From Fasciolopsis buskii (taxonomy: Eukaryota > Platyhelminthes > Trematoda > Plagiorchiida > Fasciolidae), in assembly GCA_008360955.1 (NCBI GenBank), contig LUCM01002354.1, positions 1 to 64,000 on the forward strand: a stretch of DNA of 64,000 bases, read 5' to 3'. A program made the translations under genes and the position numbers. The notes under the pieces are model-generated. The model saw only the letters and a program-made list of their open reading frames with translations. It did not search any database and had not been told where the DNA came from. Positions 25,340-36,617 of this stretch are shown here, piece after piece. How positions within the stretch are numbered: position 1 is the first letter of the stretch; the number at the start of each line of letters is the position of its first letter.

Positions 25340-25625
25340 GGGCAGTCTGAAAGACCGTTTGTCTCAACGCGGATCCACCAGCTTTTCTTTTCCTAGCCTT
25401 TATGACCACTTGTGCGTCGCCCTTACTTGGCTCTGCACGATTGCAATACTGGCAGTTCAGACATTCGACGGACACGAAGAAACGTCAGTTGAAAGCCGTA
25501 AGAGGTTGAGTAAGTTTAACAGGAGCGTGCGTTGGCAACGCGCAAACGGTGACCGCGTTGCGTGGTCAACTTCTGGTTAGACAAGCGATCCGGAGGAAAA
25601 ATCCATGTTCCGCTTCAGGTCAGGG
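25340..25625 (+). repeat. Dispersed ~320-bp repeat, copy 2
   Basis: Homologous to 14525-14840 and 34843-35150 in the same orientation. Best-preserved blocks are TGACCACTTGTGCGTC, GACAAGCGATCCGGAGGA and ATCCATGTTCCGCTTCAGG. A further partial copy of the central block (GTCACCCTTACTCGGCTCTG) lies near 26130. Confidence 0.7.
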
Positions 25626-26579
25626 TTGTGCCATCCTCCTTCAATATTTCTTAAGTTCACGAAGATACTAAGATTTACTCAACGTGTAGGGTATCATCTA
25701 GGAGGAAATGGCCAGCAACCCATATAAAGCGACTGACATCGTTGGTTATTCTGTAATTCTTGAACCCCAGTTCAACTAAAGTAAATCATAATCAAGGATC
25801 GAAAGACGTGAATGAATATATATGGATAGACTGGGGCTCTGTTTTTTGTGCATGTGGCGCCTAACTTGAAGAAAAATGCAACAGTATTGGGTGCTGGAGA
25901 TAACTGACAGAAAAACGTAGCCAGTAAAATTCAACGCGAAGTAGCGGTCAACAAAATAATAACTGGTGCACTTTATCTGGAAAACGGCAAATATGTCGTC
26001 AGTAAAAGAACAGAAACTCAAGTGCCACCCGATAAATGATGTCGAGCACACCAACTTGTACGGCCGATTGCCTTGACGACGATCTCATATTAGGCTTGCT
26101 TGTCATTAACCATTGTGGCCTCCCGTGAGTCACCCTTACTCGGCTCTGAACGGCCGCAATCGTAAGCCCTAGGACAGAACGTTTGAGCGACTCGTAGCGA
26201 CCGAATTGACCCAAATCAAAACAAAGACGGATCCAAACCCCTGGGGCATTCTTTGGAACAGATTAATTATATACACCAATCAAACCTACACAGTGTTCTT
26301 CTCAGTATCTGTTACTTTGCCTACCAAACACAAAGATTTGAACGACGAGGAGCTTCAAACAAGGTCAACCAACGGCAAAACCACGCTCGTGGCGCAAGGC
26401 AAGAGTCCAGAATTTCAGTGCTAGAATCAAGTTGATGCAACAAAAAGATCTGTGCTATAGGACTCAAAGGGGGAATGGTATAATAAACAGGAAATGTGAA
26501 CGGGCGGTTCAAATAATTCTTCGAAACTCTTTAAACCGGCTCCCGAACTCCGACGAGAATTTTCATTGTACGTCATTGC

Positions 26580-28240
26580 GTGTGGTCCGTGTCCACCGGC
26601 TCCCCTATGGCTACCTTGCATCTAATCTTCGTACGGTTGCTCAACGATATTGTTGCGTCATGTGGAATATATCCCAGCAGACAAACCCGAATCGGCAGAC
26701 TCAAAGGCCCGTCTCCCACCTGGAGAATGTCGACCGTCGAAAGGAGCAATCAGGGAGGAAGAAGTGTGGGACAGCCTAACAAACTGAACGCATCGAAAGC
26801 AGTGGGGCATGGTGGGACCCACCCAGCGATAGTAAACCAGCTGGCGGAGGCACTGGTGAAACCCTGCATGCAGCTCTTTAATGCATCGCTGGACGAAGGG
26901 CGGCTCGCCGCAGACCGGTTGACGTTGACCGTCATACCGGTGCATAAAGGCGGGGACAGAGACAACTGTAGAAGCCATAGAACGCTGGGCTTGACATCCA
27001 ACAGGCTGAAACCTCTTGAAAGAGCCCCTCGCGACAAGATAGTCAATCACCTAGAGGCAAACAAGTTAATCATGATAGAGCAGCACGGATTTTGCACAAA
27101 TGTTCCTGTCTGACCAACCTCATAAGCTTCCTGGACGAAGTAACGGGTAGACTTGACGGGGGCGAAAGGATAGAAGTCTGCTATCACGACTTTCAGAAGG
27201 CCTTTGATTCTGTGCACCACAGGCTTCTTGACCAGAAAGTGAAGGCTTTCGTGCTGATGCCAAGGTGAGTACCTGGATAGCCCAAAGTCTGAAGGGCCGA
27301 TCTTTCAGCGTGAGAGTCGAGGAGTGTCTACGAGACATAGGATTGCTACAGAGCGGGGTGCCACGGGGGTCTGTCTTAGGACCACCGCTCTTCCTCGTGT
27401 ATGTTAACGACGTGGCTGATGGGTTGGAAAATCCGTGTCTCACGTTTTCTGATGATATTAAACTACTAGGAACAGCAAACAGTGAGGATATCATGAAGGA
27501 TCTGGATAAAGTTTACCGGTGGTCGGTGAGCTGGGATCTGCTGTTGAACTTGAACAAGCGTCAGCGGCTCATGGAAGGAGAAGCAAATTCCCATCGTCAC
27601 ATGCGTCCACCTGGGCATCAGGTCGCAACGGAGCAAACTCGGCAAGCAAGAGACCCCGGAGTAGTCGTGAGTGCGGACTTAAAACCTAGTCTGCAATGTC
27701 GAAAGGCAGCCAAGAAGACGCGTTGTGACCTACGCCAAATTAAGAGAACCGTAGAATCTAGGGGGCCAAACATTCTTTCGCCGCTGTTTAGGGCACTTGT
27801 CCGACTGCACATGGAATACTGCGCCACGGCATAAAGACCATATTTGGTAAGAGAAAGTAGAATGCTGGAACAGATCCGGCGTGGTTTACACAGTGGTTTG
27901 GACATTTGAGGCACATGGGATGTGAGCAGAGGCTGGAGGAGCTTGTCTTGTACTCCCTGGAAAGACGCGGGGAAAGAGGTAAATCAATGCAGACCTCCAG
28001 GATCATTAAGGGTCTGACAAAGATACGGGCTAACTGTGAAGCCCTATTCCAGAAAAGGTGGAACGATACACTTAGAAGTAACGGGAAAATGATCGTGCGG
28101 GAACTCGTAACCACCGGGTTGGGGAGAAAATCGTTTTCCACACGAGTGGTGAATGGCTGGAATGAGTTATCGGAGGAAGTGGTCCAGGTGGGATCAGTGC
28201 GCGAACTCAAAGGGAGACTAGACAACGCATAGGTAGCTGC
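26580..28240 (+). pseudogene. Non-LTR retrotransposon RT and 3' domain (CR1/Jockey-like)
   Basis: The plus-strand translation gives a recognisable RT. 26580-27113 has HPAIVNQLAEALVKP, LFNASLDEGRLAADR, IPVHKGGDRDNC and IEQHGF. In another frame 27119-27240 has LISFLDEVTGRLDGGERI and CYHDFQKAFDSVHHRLLD. 27265-27834 has QSGVPRGSVLGPPLFLVYVND and FSDDIKLLG (the catalytic FADD has become FSDD), followed by a typical thumb region. 27906-28232 is the C-terminal block (RLEELVLYSLERRGERG, TRVVNGWNELSEEVV). The endonuclease is missing, so this is 5'-truncated. Frameshifts near 27110 and 27250 and a stop at 27834 make it a pseudogene. Confidence 0.85.
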
Positions 28241-28399
28241 GTTTGGAGGGGACAGTGTGTGAATTGTGGGAATGAGCAGGTGGTCGAGGGAAAAGCATTT
28301 CATTAATCGTTTCCTCCCTGGTAGGGACTGAAGAGGGTGTTCCACCCTCCTGTTTTCGAAGTACCCAACTGGAGCTCGAAGTGGAATCAGCTTCAGAAT

Positions 28400-28850
28400 T
28401 ATCCTGGGCCCCTTCTATGAGACAAAGCTTTCCGACATCCCGTCGCTCAAACCATTCTTAGGTACATGCACTCGCCGTTCTCGCCAAGCCGTCTCTTCAA
28501 AGACTTCGATCGGACACCCACCTTGCGGTATCAATCCCGAGAGACAAAATGCTGCATCACCTGTTCTGAAGCTGCGTTTTCCACCCATATACTTTTGTCT
28601 TTTCCTTAAAAGTAGAAGATAATCCATGGTCCATCGCTCCCAAAACACGGACACTGGATGGTTCTCTTGTCTCGATTAGCGAACCAGTCTCTTTTGTAAT
28701 GTAATGGATTTCACAAGAATTGTCTCTCATGAGTTCTACATCGTTGGGGGTAATTACCGGCAAATCACGACATTCGGAGGTGATAGGAGTTGATGGTTGT
28801 CCATTCACTATTCGTTCCCAATCCGCGAGAAATTTAACCGGCACTTAGTC
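28400..28850 (-). pseudogene. BEL/Pao-type LTR retrotransposon pol C-terminus
   Basis: The frame 28844-28660 reads FLADWERIVNGQPSTPIT then ECRDLPVITPNDVELMR, the typical end of a Pao/BEL integrase region. After a frameshift near 28660 the frame at 28654-28415 continues with VFWERWTMDYLLLLRKRQ, GGKRSFRTGDAAF and IPQGGCPIEV, the conserved tail downstream of the integrase core. No LTR was identified next to it, so this is an isolated pol remnant. Confidence 0.75.
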
Positions 28851-28919
28851 GGTCATCGACTGTTCGCCACAGACTGAAAACAGTATAAGCCTTATCGAAC
28901 GCACCTCGATCTCCCTAAT

Positions 28920-28991
28920 TCCACCTAGGTATAGTGGTGAGCATCCCCGCCTGTCACATAGAAGTCCCGGGTTTGATTTCCCGCCATTTAC
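28920..28991 (+). pseudogene. tRNA-Asp(GTC)-like sequence
   Basis: The D-arm GTATAGTGGTGAGCATC and anticodon loop CCTGTCACA match eukaryotic tRNA-Asp almost exactly. The T-arm reads GGGTTTGATTTCCC (box B GGTTCGATTCC with changes). The anticodon-stem 3' side (CATAGAAG for the expected CGCGGGAG) and the acceptor do not pair well. It is therefore a tRNA pseudogene or the head of a tRNA-derived SINE rather than a working tRNA. Confidence 0.65.
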
Positions 28992-29839
28992 AACATAAAG
29001 CCAAATCTTCACCAATGGTCGCATTCACCATTCTGCGACCGCCGTACCAACGTCCCGGGCCTGACAATGCTTCAGTACATGGACCTGGAATTTTAATAAA
29101 GGCCGCGGACTTACGGTTGCTTTCAAGTTGCCCATTACCTCTAAATCTTCTTCCATTCTGGTCGGTCTATCTAAGTACAATGCTCCGGTTGACTGGCAAC
29201 GACTTATATCAACCAACACACGCTGCACGTCCAGGCGGCGAATGGCGCATGCCTGGTTGACTCTAGGGTCATTTAGTGCCGACAAAATTCTGTCTAAATC
29301 TTCTGCAAAACCGACAGTTCAGACCACTTCAGCTTGGTGGAAGCAACTGGTCCTGGTTCCTTCGGCAGAGACGCTTGAACGCTATTTGATGCGCTAGCTA
29401 ATGTCCGACGAAACTCAGGTTACGATGAGGTGAAACTTGCCTGGACGTTGGCACGGACTCTGCTGTTAATAGCTGGTTGCTAGTACGAGCGTCGGGGTTA
29501 GACTAGACGAAACGTGAGGGGAGGATTCACATGAATACCCAGAGGTTACGAAGCTGGGGTTAAAAATAACCCCGGAGGATTTTGGGTACCTTTTGCGATT
29601 GGAGTGCAATGGTTTCACAAAACGCCAAAGGCTCTGTGAAGTGCTTCACATCCACTACGTTCTTTTTCAAGCCCACTATGGGCGCTGCCCTTCCGGAAAC
29701 AATGACAAAGTTGTTGCAGGGCGTATCTGCTAACAGCATGTTTCTGATGATTAACGGTCGCCTGCAACCACGGCAACGCCTTTTTAGCTCACCCAAACCA
29801 TTAGAAAGCGCAGTGGTAGATACATAATCTGGCTTACGT

Positions 29840-31170
29840 TATTTGCAATTGCGGCGATGGAGCTGCTAAGCGGGAATTCTGGGTCCCCAGATGCAAAATT
29901 TTAAGAGTCGCATCATCGACAAAAGGAAAGCAGGAAAAGCTGTCTAGAGCACCGTAACCTAAGGCACCCTGTAACAAATGAATTGAAGTTTGTACAGGAT
30001 AAGCCATATTATAGGAGACATAGAACAAAGCAAAATTTGCCCAAGGAACCCGAGAAGAGATGTCGAAAATTATTGCAAGTTTTGTATAAATAAGTGTAAT
30101 GCATAATAGAAATGGACACAGATAACAACACGAAATGTCCATACACATCGTCAAGGATTAATCCCTTCAAACATATGGATCTAACAATAAAACCCTGAGA
30201 ATTTCCGTAGATTTTCAACAGTACACGTCATGAACATGTCGACACAACCGTTGAATATCACAGGGTGTGCTGTCGCTGCAAGCAAGAATATAATAACCAA
30301 AAGTTTCTACGTCTGGCCGACGTAAATGATAGTGATTTGTGACAGGGCCATGTAACCACAGTACAAGCAGCTTGTTCAGGACATATAATCATGTGAGATG
30401 CATCTAACGTAAACGTGGACATCGTGTCTGTGGGTAGGGAGACAAAGGACAGAGGCTAGTATGATGTTTAGGGTTCCTCTGGGACTAAAATAAATTGACA
30501 TCGCGAGTTTTGCATTTAACGTAGGGGAAAGTAATAGGCTCACCACCGTAAAAGCCACGTTGAATGCAATGATCACAGCCGAAGTAACCCGTCCGCTCCT
30601 TCACTTGCCGGACGAAAACCCGTGCGAGGGTACCATGGACCACGGAAGAGCGAGTGCACCGCACAGATTTGGTGCCAATTTCTATGGTATTCCTTAGTAT
30701 CATATTCAGTTCAGATATGCAATCGCTAAGAAAGTCCGAAACTGATGACAGTTTTCCTTTGCCGCAAAAGAGCCTGACGGTGAACACCGGTGTGCACCAT
30801 GGATCCGTGACCCTTCCAAGTATGGGCCGCAGCTGCACATTTGATGAACGGCTAGCCGTCGTGCCGTCAAAATTTGGTCGTATTATCACGACTTACGTTA
30901 GTGGATCCGTCTTAAAAGACTGCCATTGAATACTGCCTTTCATGATACTATGAATAGACTGTTCATTGGACAGCTCCACAATCGGGCTTGTTTTAGGCGT
31001 TCAAAGCAACGTCATAGGGTCACGACAAATGTTCCACACGTGGGGTTGTATGGCCTCAAAACGCATCCTTTGCTACACCGTTGTCAGTCCAAAACAGATG
31101 GAAGCAGTTCGAAGGAAATTCAGCAAAGAACCAGTGCTCTGCTGACTGTCACCGTCCACATGGTACTCCG
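29840..31170 (-). pseudogene. Decayed DNA-transposon transposase
   Basis: Ordered minus-strand blocks match a transposase-like family common in Hydra, sponges and other animals. From upstream: PYNPTL...DPMTLL (about 31060-31000); SSNVQLRPILGRVTDPW then VFTVRLFCGKGK, DFLSDCISELNMIL, TLARVFVRQVKERTGYFGC and CIQRGFYGGEPITFP (30889-30485); HDYM then LLVLWLHGPVTNHYH (30400-30320); CLKGLILDDVYGHFVLLSV (about 30180); SYNMAYPV and GALDSFSCFPF (30154-29900). Several frame changes and stops separate the blocks, so it is not functional. The superfamily name, terminal inverted repeats and target duplication were not established. Confidence 0.6.
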
Positions 31171-32894
31171 TAATTGTTTTTCTGTAACGGGGAACACGAT
31201 AAGATGCAATGGGGTTACATACCCTGAAACGGCACAGCTTCAGTCGCTATCCGCGTCTCAATATAAAGCGCAGGTACTACAGTCGTCTCAGAATGAAATT
31301 TTTGTTTACGTAAATTTTCTTGTCTCAGCAATGGCATGTCTAGAATGGTGAAACATTCGGGGCTGGGTGATGGTGAAGCTGAGTCAATCACTTTCGCCAT
31401 CTCGTCAGCATCGAGGGAGCTCGAAGGAATGCTAGCGACTGACACTCCCGAATTACATTTTACAACGAAGTTCAGTGTGCTCACTTGGCTGGTCTAACTT
31501 CGGACATCTGACGCGATGCTCCCACAGAGTAGCCTTCCCACAAACAGCATAGCTTACGGCACTGAGGGCTTTCTTTTTTGCACGATATCCCTGCCATCTC
31601 ATAATGTTACGCTTGACGAAAATTTAGGTCCACTTAATCAGTTATAGATATTATTGAGTCTGTCATACACCGAAAAATGTGCTGCACGTGATGCCATGAA
31701 AAAAAACTATGCAATCACTCATGAAGTTCATTGTGAAAGACCGATTGACGCAAACATGAAACTATCATGACCTATAGTTTTAAATGTCGAATAGGAACCC
31801 ACTTCGAAGTTACTTGTCAGATAAAGTAGAACCGTCACCGCAATGCACTAATTGTGACCCCACTGACGATTACCTCAGGTTAACCTGCGTGGACATTTAA
31901 ACAGGGGCTCTTTTATTGTAACAGCACTTTTAACCAAAGGTAAACCCGGAAAATGATCAAAAATCGTTGCAAATGCATTCACGCAAAGAGTTGCCAGAGT
32001 TAACTAGTCAAACTACGAAGGAATTACAAAGTAACGCCTAATGTCACAAATTAAGGAACAACTGATCGGCAGACACAAAGATGGCGCCCGCAGAGAGAAA
32101 CTGGCTACTTAAACAAATGAACCTCAAATTTGATTAGGCAAATGGCAGCAAACATCTAGTTAAATCACAAATATATTTTCAGGAACTGGTTTTAAATGTT
32201 AATTGTTATTTTTATGCTTATCAAATGCCTAATAATGTGCTCATTTCTCGACCAGACGTTACCGGGTTTTAACGGTGGGCACCATACTATTTTGGGCGTA
32301 TTTGCGGTAAGTGCGGTCTCGAGGGCGCACCGTTCGGCGACCACCCGATGTTAAGAGGGCTGCGGCTTCAACGGCTCCCATCGCATCTACCACCTTTGCC
32401 CAGCGCTATCTGTAAGAAGACTGCAAAAATAACGATCTTACAGGGCCGAGTAAGGGTAGTAGTAGTGGTCCCAAAGGTTAAAGGCAGGCAAACCTAATGC
32501 CAGATCCGCGTTGTGACAGTCCGTCTTGCAGGAATTTTGAACTGATTAGAAGGTAACCGCTTTTGGTGAAAAGTGGATGAAGGTTTGCAGTTATTTATAT
32601 TTGCTACTGCTGACAAAGATGCATAACGGCTGGAGCTAGTTTAGATGAAACGTAAATAGTATTGATGGTATATTTCTCGATTTACGAGGGGCATGAGCAA
32701 GGAAAGGTCAAAAGCGTACAAGAATGATGTAAAGGGCATACGAAAACAAGAACCGGACATGAAATATCAACGTGTCATGAATAACTTGAGCACGATCACA
32801 ATCTGCAATGTGAGATGTGAGGCACGCTTTTCCCTGATCAAGTCTAACCTGCACAAATCACTTCACAGGATTACACAAGATTTCCTGGTGCTAA
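31171..32894. other. No supported gene
   Basis: Open frames are short. One at 31484-31215 (minus) lies upstream of the transposase remnant and might belong to it, but no conserved block supports this. 31500-32600 shows nothing recognisable. Confidence 0.4.
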
Positions 32895-33250
32895 ATTTCA
32901 GAGGTGGGTCACGAGTCATTTCATGTTTAAATGCATAGAATTTGGGCATCGTAGACGCAGAATGTGGCTGGAGGTGGACGGTGTTTGTCATGATACGGAT
33001 GAAATCCCCAAAATCGAGGGGGTTATGTGGTGGACAAAGAAGCTGAACTGAGATGAGTACCTGTATGGAAGCGGTAACACGATGGATCTTAGTCAAAACA
33101 GACTGGACTTCATGTTAGGCGGATAGGAAAGTGGGAATTAATGCTGAAGATGAAGGCATAGGGAAACAGTAAAGTTTGCGACAAACTATTTAAATGGTGA
33201 GATTTTGTGAATATCTTTTGGCAGATAGACAACAGAGATCACATGAATGC
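32895..33250 (-). repeat. Dispersed repeat related to 17.7-18.2 kb, copy 2
   Basis: Contains the FYAFKHEMTRDPP block in the frame 33096-32863 (minus) and the downstream AAAGTTTGCGACAAACTATT block. It corresponds to the copy at 17680-18180 in the same order and strand. Diverged, with no intact protein. Confidence 0.5.
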
Positions 33251-33319
33251 ACACGGTAATCACATGCGGCTGGACGCGAAATTGATTGAGTGGTGTGACG
33301 GGCAAGAAAAAGAGTTTGC

Positions 33320-33400
33320 GTAAAAAGTAAGAAAGAACTGTGGCAAACAAGCTAGTATTCAGTTATTCGCAATCATCCCAATACATAACATTATATATGA
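33320..33400. repeat. Inverted fragment of the 975-bp repeat
   Basis: The reverse complement of 33358-33399 matches 33624-33665 at about 38 of 42 positions (TATATAATGTTATGTATTGG core and GAATAACTG end). Weaker similarity extends outward to about 33320 and 33705. It lies just outside copy A and is absent at the equivalent place beside copy B. Confidence 0.65.
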
Positions 33401-33450
33401 ATTAAGTCTAAAGAGAAAAGCGCGATATTATGCAATTCTAGTAATCGAGA

Positions 33451-34422
33451 TAAGTCCACTCGTGTGTGTGTGTCTGTGAAACGGCTGGTGGTTGAAATTA
33501 TAGTTTGGGGGGATGCGGTTCACACCGATGACCCAGGTCTTTAACGGATTCGATAGGTTTTCGGGGCTGCCGAGTAGGCCAGGGGAGCTTCACTGTTTGT
33601 ACGAACACACACAACGGGGGATCGTATATAATGTTATGTATTGGCATGATTACGAATAACTGAAAACGAGCTTGCTCGTCACACTGTTATTTCTCAATGT
33701 GCTCTGTGGGATTATTCGGAATGCTAAAAAGTAAGAGTAGTCCCTTAATACACTTGCCATGAATGCCCTCCATGTTGTCATTTTCGGTGTTGGCTGGCAA
33801 TAAAATTAGGGAAGCTAACCCAGCCATGCATGCTCTTGCGCCCACTCTGTGCACTAATGCACTCACTGCGGCGGTGTTTGCTTTGGTTGTTCTGACTGGT
33901 TGTTGTGAACGTCAGCTGATCGCGTGTATTTGGCGTTATGTCCAAATTGGCCAGTGAAATTTCAGAAATCTTGTTGCACCAGTAGACAACGCACACGTAC
34001 AGAGCGGCTGTCATTATTTCGTTTCCCTGCATTGATTCACGCACATCGTGAGTGCTAGCACACGGAGTAAAATGTGCTGAAAAATAACGTTGTTTATCGG
34101 AAGGAGGCTGTGCTGAGTATGCACAGTTGGTGGATGACAACTGAAGGGGTATCTCCCAGTAGACACGGAATTTTTCGGGCCCTTATAGAGTAATAGTTGG
34201 TAGCAATGTCCTTATGAGTAACAGAAGCAAAAATGAGCCAGTTTTACGTGAAAAATAGATGACCCATCACCGCTGCTATCTACAGCACTGCACATTATTG
34301 AATACAGATTTTTTCGAAATCTGGTAATGACTTACTAAAATCACCTCTTGTAAGTGAAAGTGCGTTATGAAAATAGTGAGGTCCTTATTTCTCGATTGCG
34401 AAATTAATGGGAAAAGCAGCTG
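33451..34422. repeat. Unclassified ~975-bp repeat, copy A
   Basis: Direct copy of 38331-39306. By eye only three substitutions (near 33494, 34193 and 34410) and a 4-bp GT-microsatellite length change separate the copies. It starts TAAGTCCACTCGTGTGTG and ends GAAAAGCAGCTG. It carries open frames of 64 aa (33763-33957, plus) and 120 aa (34140-33778, minus) that are identical in both copies, but neither shows a known domain. It lacks TG...CA ends, and no clear target duplication was seen. Confidence 0.9.
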
Positions 34423-34842
34423 CAACAAGCATAAAATTTATCCGCTTAGTATCGCATTACGCAGCAAGAACGTGCGCTGCATCCTTTCCAGTAATGTATC
34501 AGGGAAAACAGTAGATTAAGACTCATGAATGAGCAATAGAAGAAATTAAGAAAAGATTTTAGCAAATAAGTTCGCTTTCAGTGATTTATACGCATGCTAT
34601 TACACCACAACTTACTGGCATGTATTTCGGAAGGGATTGGTTTGGTCGGATAAAAATAAGGTCGGGGAAGGGATTTGTGTTGTCAAATGCATAATCTAAA
34701 TTCAATCGAAAAAAAATCCACAAAGGATTTGGTGATAAAATGCTGTACTTGCTTGGTAGTTATTATTAAGATTACGACAAACATCCACGCTCCATATTGC
34801 ATGACTACAACGATAAAGGACGTCTTTTTCTCTCTTCTGGTA

Positions 34843-35150
34843 ATGGGTGGCCTGTAAAACCGATTGTCCTAACGCGAATCTCGTGTTACGTCTAATTGCC
34901 TTTAACCTTTGTCACAGCTTGTTTGTCACCCTTACTCGGATCCGTACGATTGCCATACTGGCAACATCGACACTTGACCGGCACAAGGAAAAGACAGTCG
35001 GAAGCGACAGCAGTCTGAGTACATTTGGACAGGAGCGTGCGAGTGGTGGGTGCGTGCGCAACGCACAAGTGGCGACCGCGCTTGGCGATCAACGTTCGGT
35101 TAAACAAGCTATCCGGAGGAACAAATCCATGTTCCGCTTCAGGCCCACGA
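34843..35150 (+). repeat. Dispersed ~320-bp repeat, copy 3
   Basis: Third copy of the same family, with GTCACCCTTACTCGGATCC, an AACAAGCTATCCGGAGGA block and ATCCATGTTCCGCTTCAGG at its end. It lies between the two young 975-bp repeats. Shared start and end points among the three copies suggest a unit of about 310-320 bp. Confidence 0.7.
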
Positions 35151-36217
35151 AGGATCTGGCAAATGGCACTGAAGATAAATTCCCCAAAAGAGTGGAGAAT
35201 TACAACACGGATAACGATATCAACATTTCGTAAGTGGACCACAGTATATTCTCGCCATGCACGCATTTTGTCTCTTGCAACATTGTGGACCATTATTTAA
35301 CGATTGATATTATGCTAGTTTTGGTTTAACCTTGGTAATTCGTGCGTCACTTTCAACATAGATGCACGCTGCATGCAGTCTGCAACTGGTTGTTGCCTGG
35401 CAGTTAATATTAGCAATAGGCGAATTGGGTACGTGCGTAAAAATACGAGTTTCCGTTTCGTGGATTTAGACTTATTGTTGTATTCCTGTTTCAAGTTTAG
35501 CTGTCAGAAGCACGATCGAAATATTGGTTTTAGGGGTGGTCATGCGTCATCGACATACTTGCATCGATCGATCCCCGATTTCGTTGGTTTCTTATATTGT
35601 AATTTCGTTTAGTCAGTCACTTGTTCACTAACTTCCGCCAACGGTACAATGCAAGTAGTCGCTGGAACGACCGTCTCCAAATGAAACACTGTAAAAATGG
35701 ATTACATAAATAGGATATAAAACAGCGTTGTTTTACTTAACAACGAATGCGTTGGTTTTGTGACACCATTCGCTGCGATTCCCTTCGCCTAGCCACATTG
35801 GGCTCCTTAATAAGCGCTATCCAGCAAATGACAAGGCCTTTACCGGTCTTTGACCTTATTCGTATGCGTTGAATTTAACTTGCCGTCGAATTTCACAAAA
35901 TAATGCAGTAAGCATTCTCCGGTATAATTTTATTACGCACATGTTTATCCTGAAATACTTAAACCGCAAATGCGGCACGCATATGGCATTAAGCTTGCAG
36001 CAGGACACAATTTTTCACAAAGTGAATCACCAAAATGAACGCTGTACAGCACTGGTGTAAGTATCCCACTTACATTCTCATTAACATGATGTATATAGCA
36101 CTTATGTTTTATATGAGACGCCTATGTATTACGTCATTAACCGTGCTAAGACCAGAGATATGTCATTAAATTACACTTTTCGCTACGCGTTCCATCAGTG
36201 AGCTGCTAGTAGTTCTA

Positions 36218-36617
36218 GTTTATGAAATACTTCACCATGTGATATTGTTGCTTAGCTCACTATTAAGAAACCATGGGAACACTGCACAGCTGTTTCATTC
36301 ATCGCGCCCGAACTGGGACGCGAACCCGGGACGAATGATTTTGGGTCGAACGCCTTAGCCATTAGGCTACCGGGCAGGCTCTCAACGGTTTGTTCAAATT
36401 CGCATGATGTTGCACCTATCCGTCACTGATATGCACGCCACGGACATCTAGTGCAGAGAAATCCACCCCTACTGATAGATGACTTCTGTGCAGGTAGCCT
36501 GAGCACGACGAAGGCTTTGGACACGAACTACGTCCTAACAAGGATGAAGCAACTCTACATGGTTACCTAATGATGAGTTGAGCGATGATGTCACATGGCG
36601 ATTTATTTTATGAAAAC
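36218..36617 (-). mobile_element. MITE-like element with tRNA-like core
   Basis: The ends are inverted repeats. The left end starts near 36218, with TTCACCATGTGATATTG at 36231. The right end, read in reverse complement from 36602, gives ATCGCCATGTGACATCA; about 34 of 46 positions agree, and AT-rich similarity extends further outward. Inside is a tRNA-like module on the minus strand (36306-36375). Related copies lie at 45197-45325 and 55939-56230. No transposase is encoded. Confidence 0.65.
36306..36375 (-). pseudogene. tRNA-like module inside MITE-like element
   Basis: A 70-nt tRNA-like sequence. Acceptor strands are GCCCGGT and TTCGGGC (five Watson-Crick pairs, one wobble, one mismatch). 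Box A is TAGCCTAATGG (36359-36369), the D-stem CCT/AGG, and box B GGTTCGCGTCC (36316-36326). The anticodon stem does not close well, so an anticodon cannot be assigned with confidence. It could supply an internal RNA polymerase III promoter. Confidence 0.6.

Noticed and set aside
31380..31420. Minus-strand CTGACGAG...GAAA resembling a hammerhead core
   Set aside because: Stem II would have one base pair and the required U at the cleavage side of stem III is absent.
33763..33957. 64-aa open frame identical in both 975-bp repeats as a real gene
   Set aside because: Identity follows from the DNA repeat itself; no domain and no independent coding evidence.
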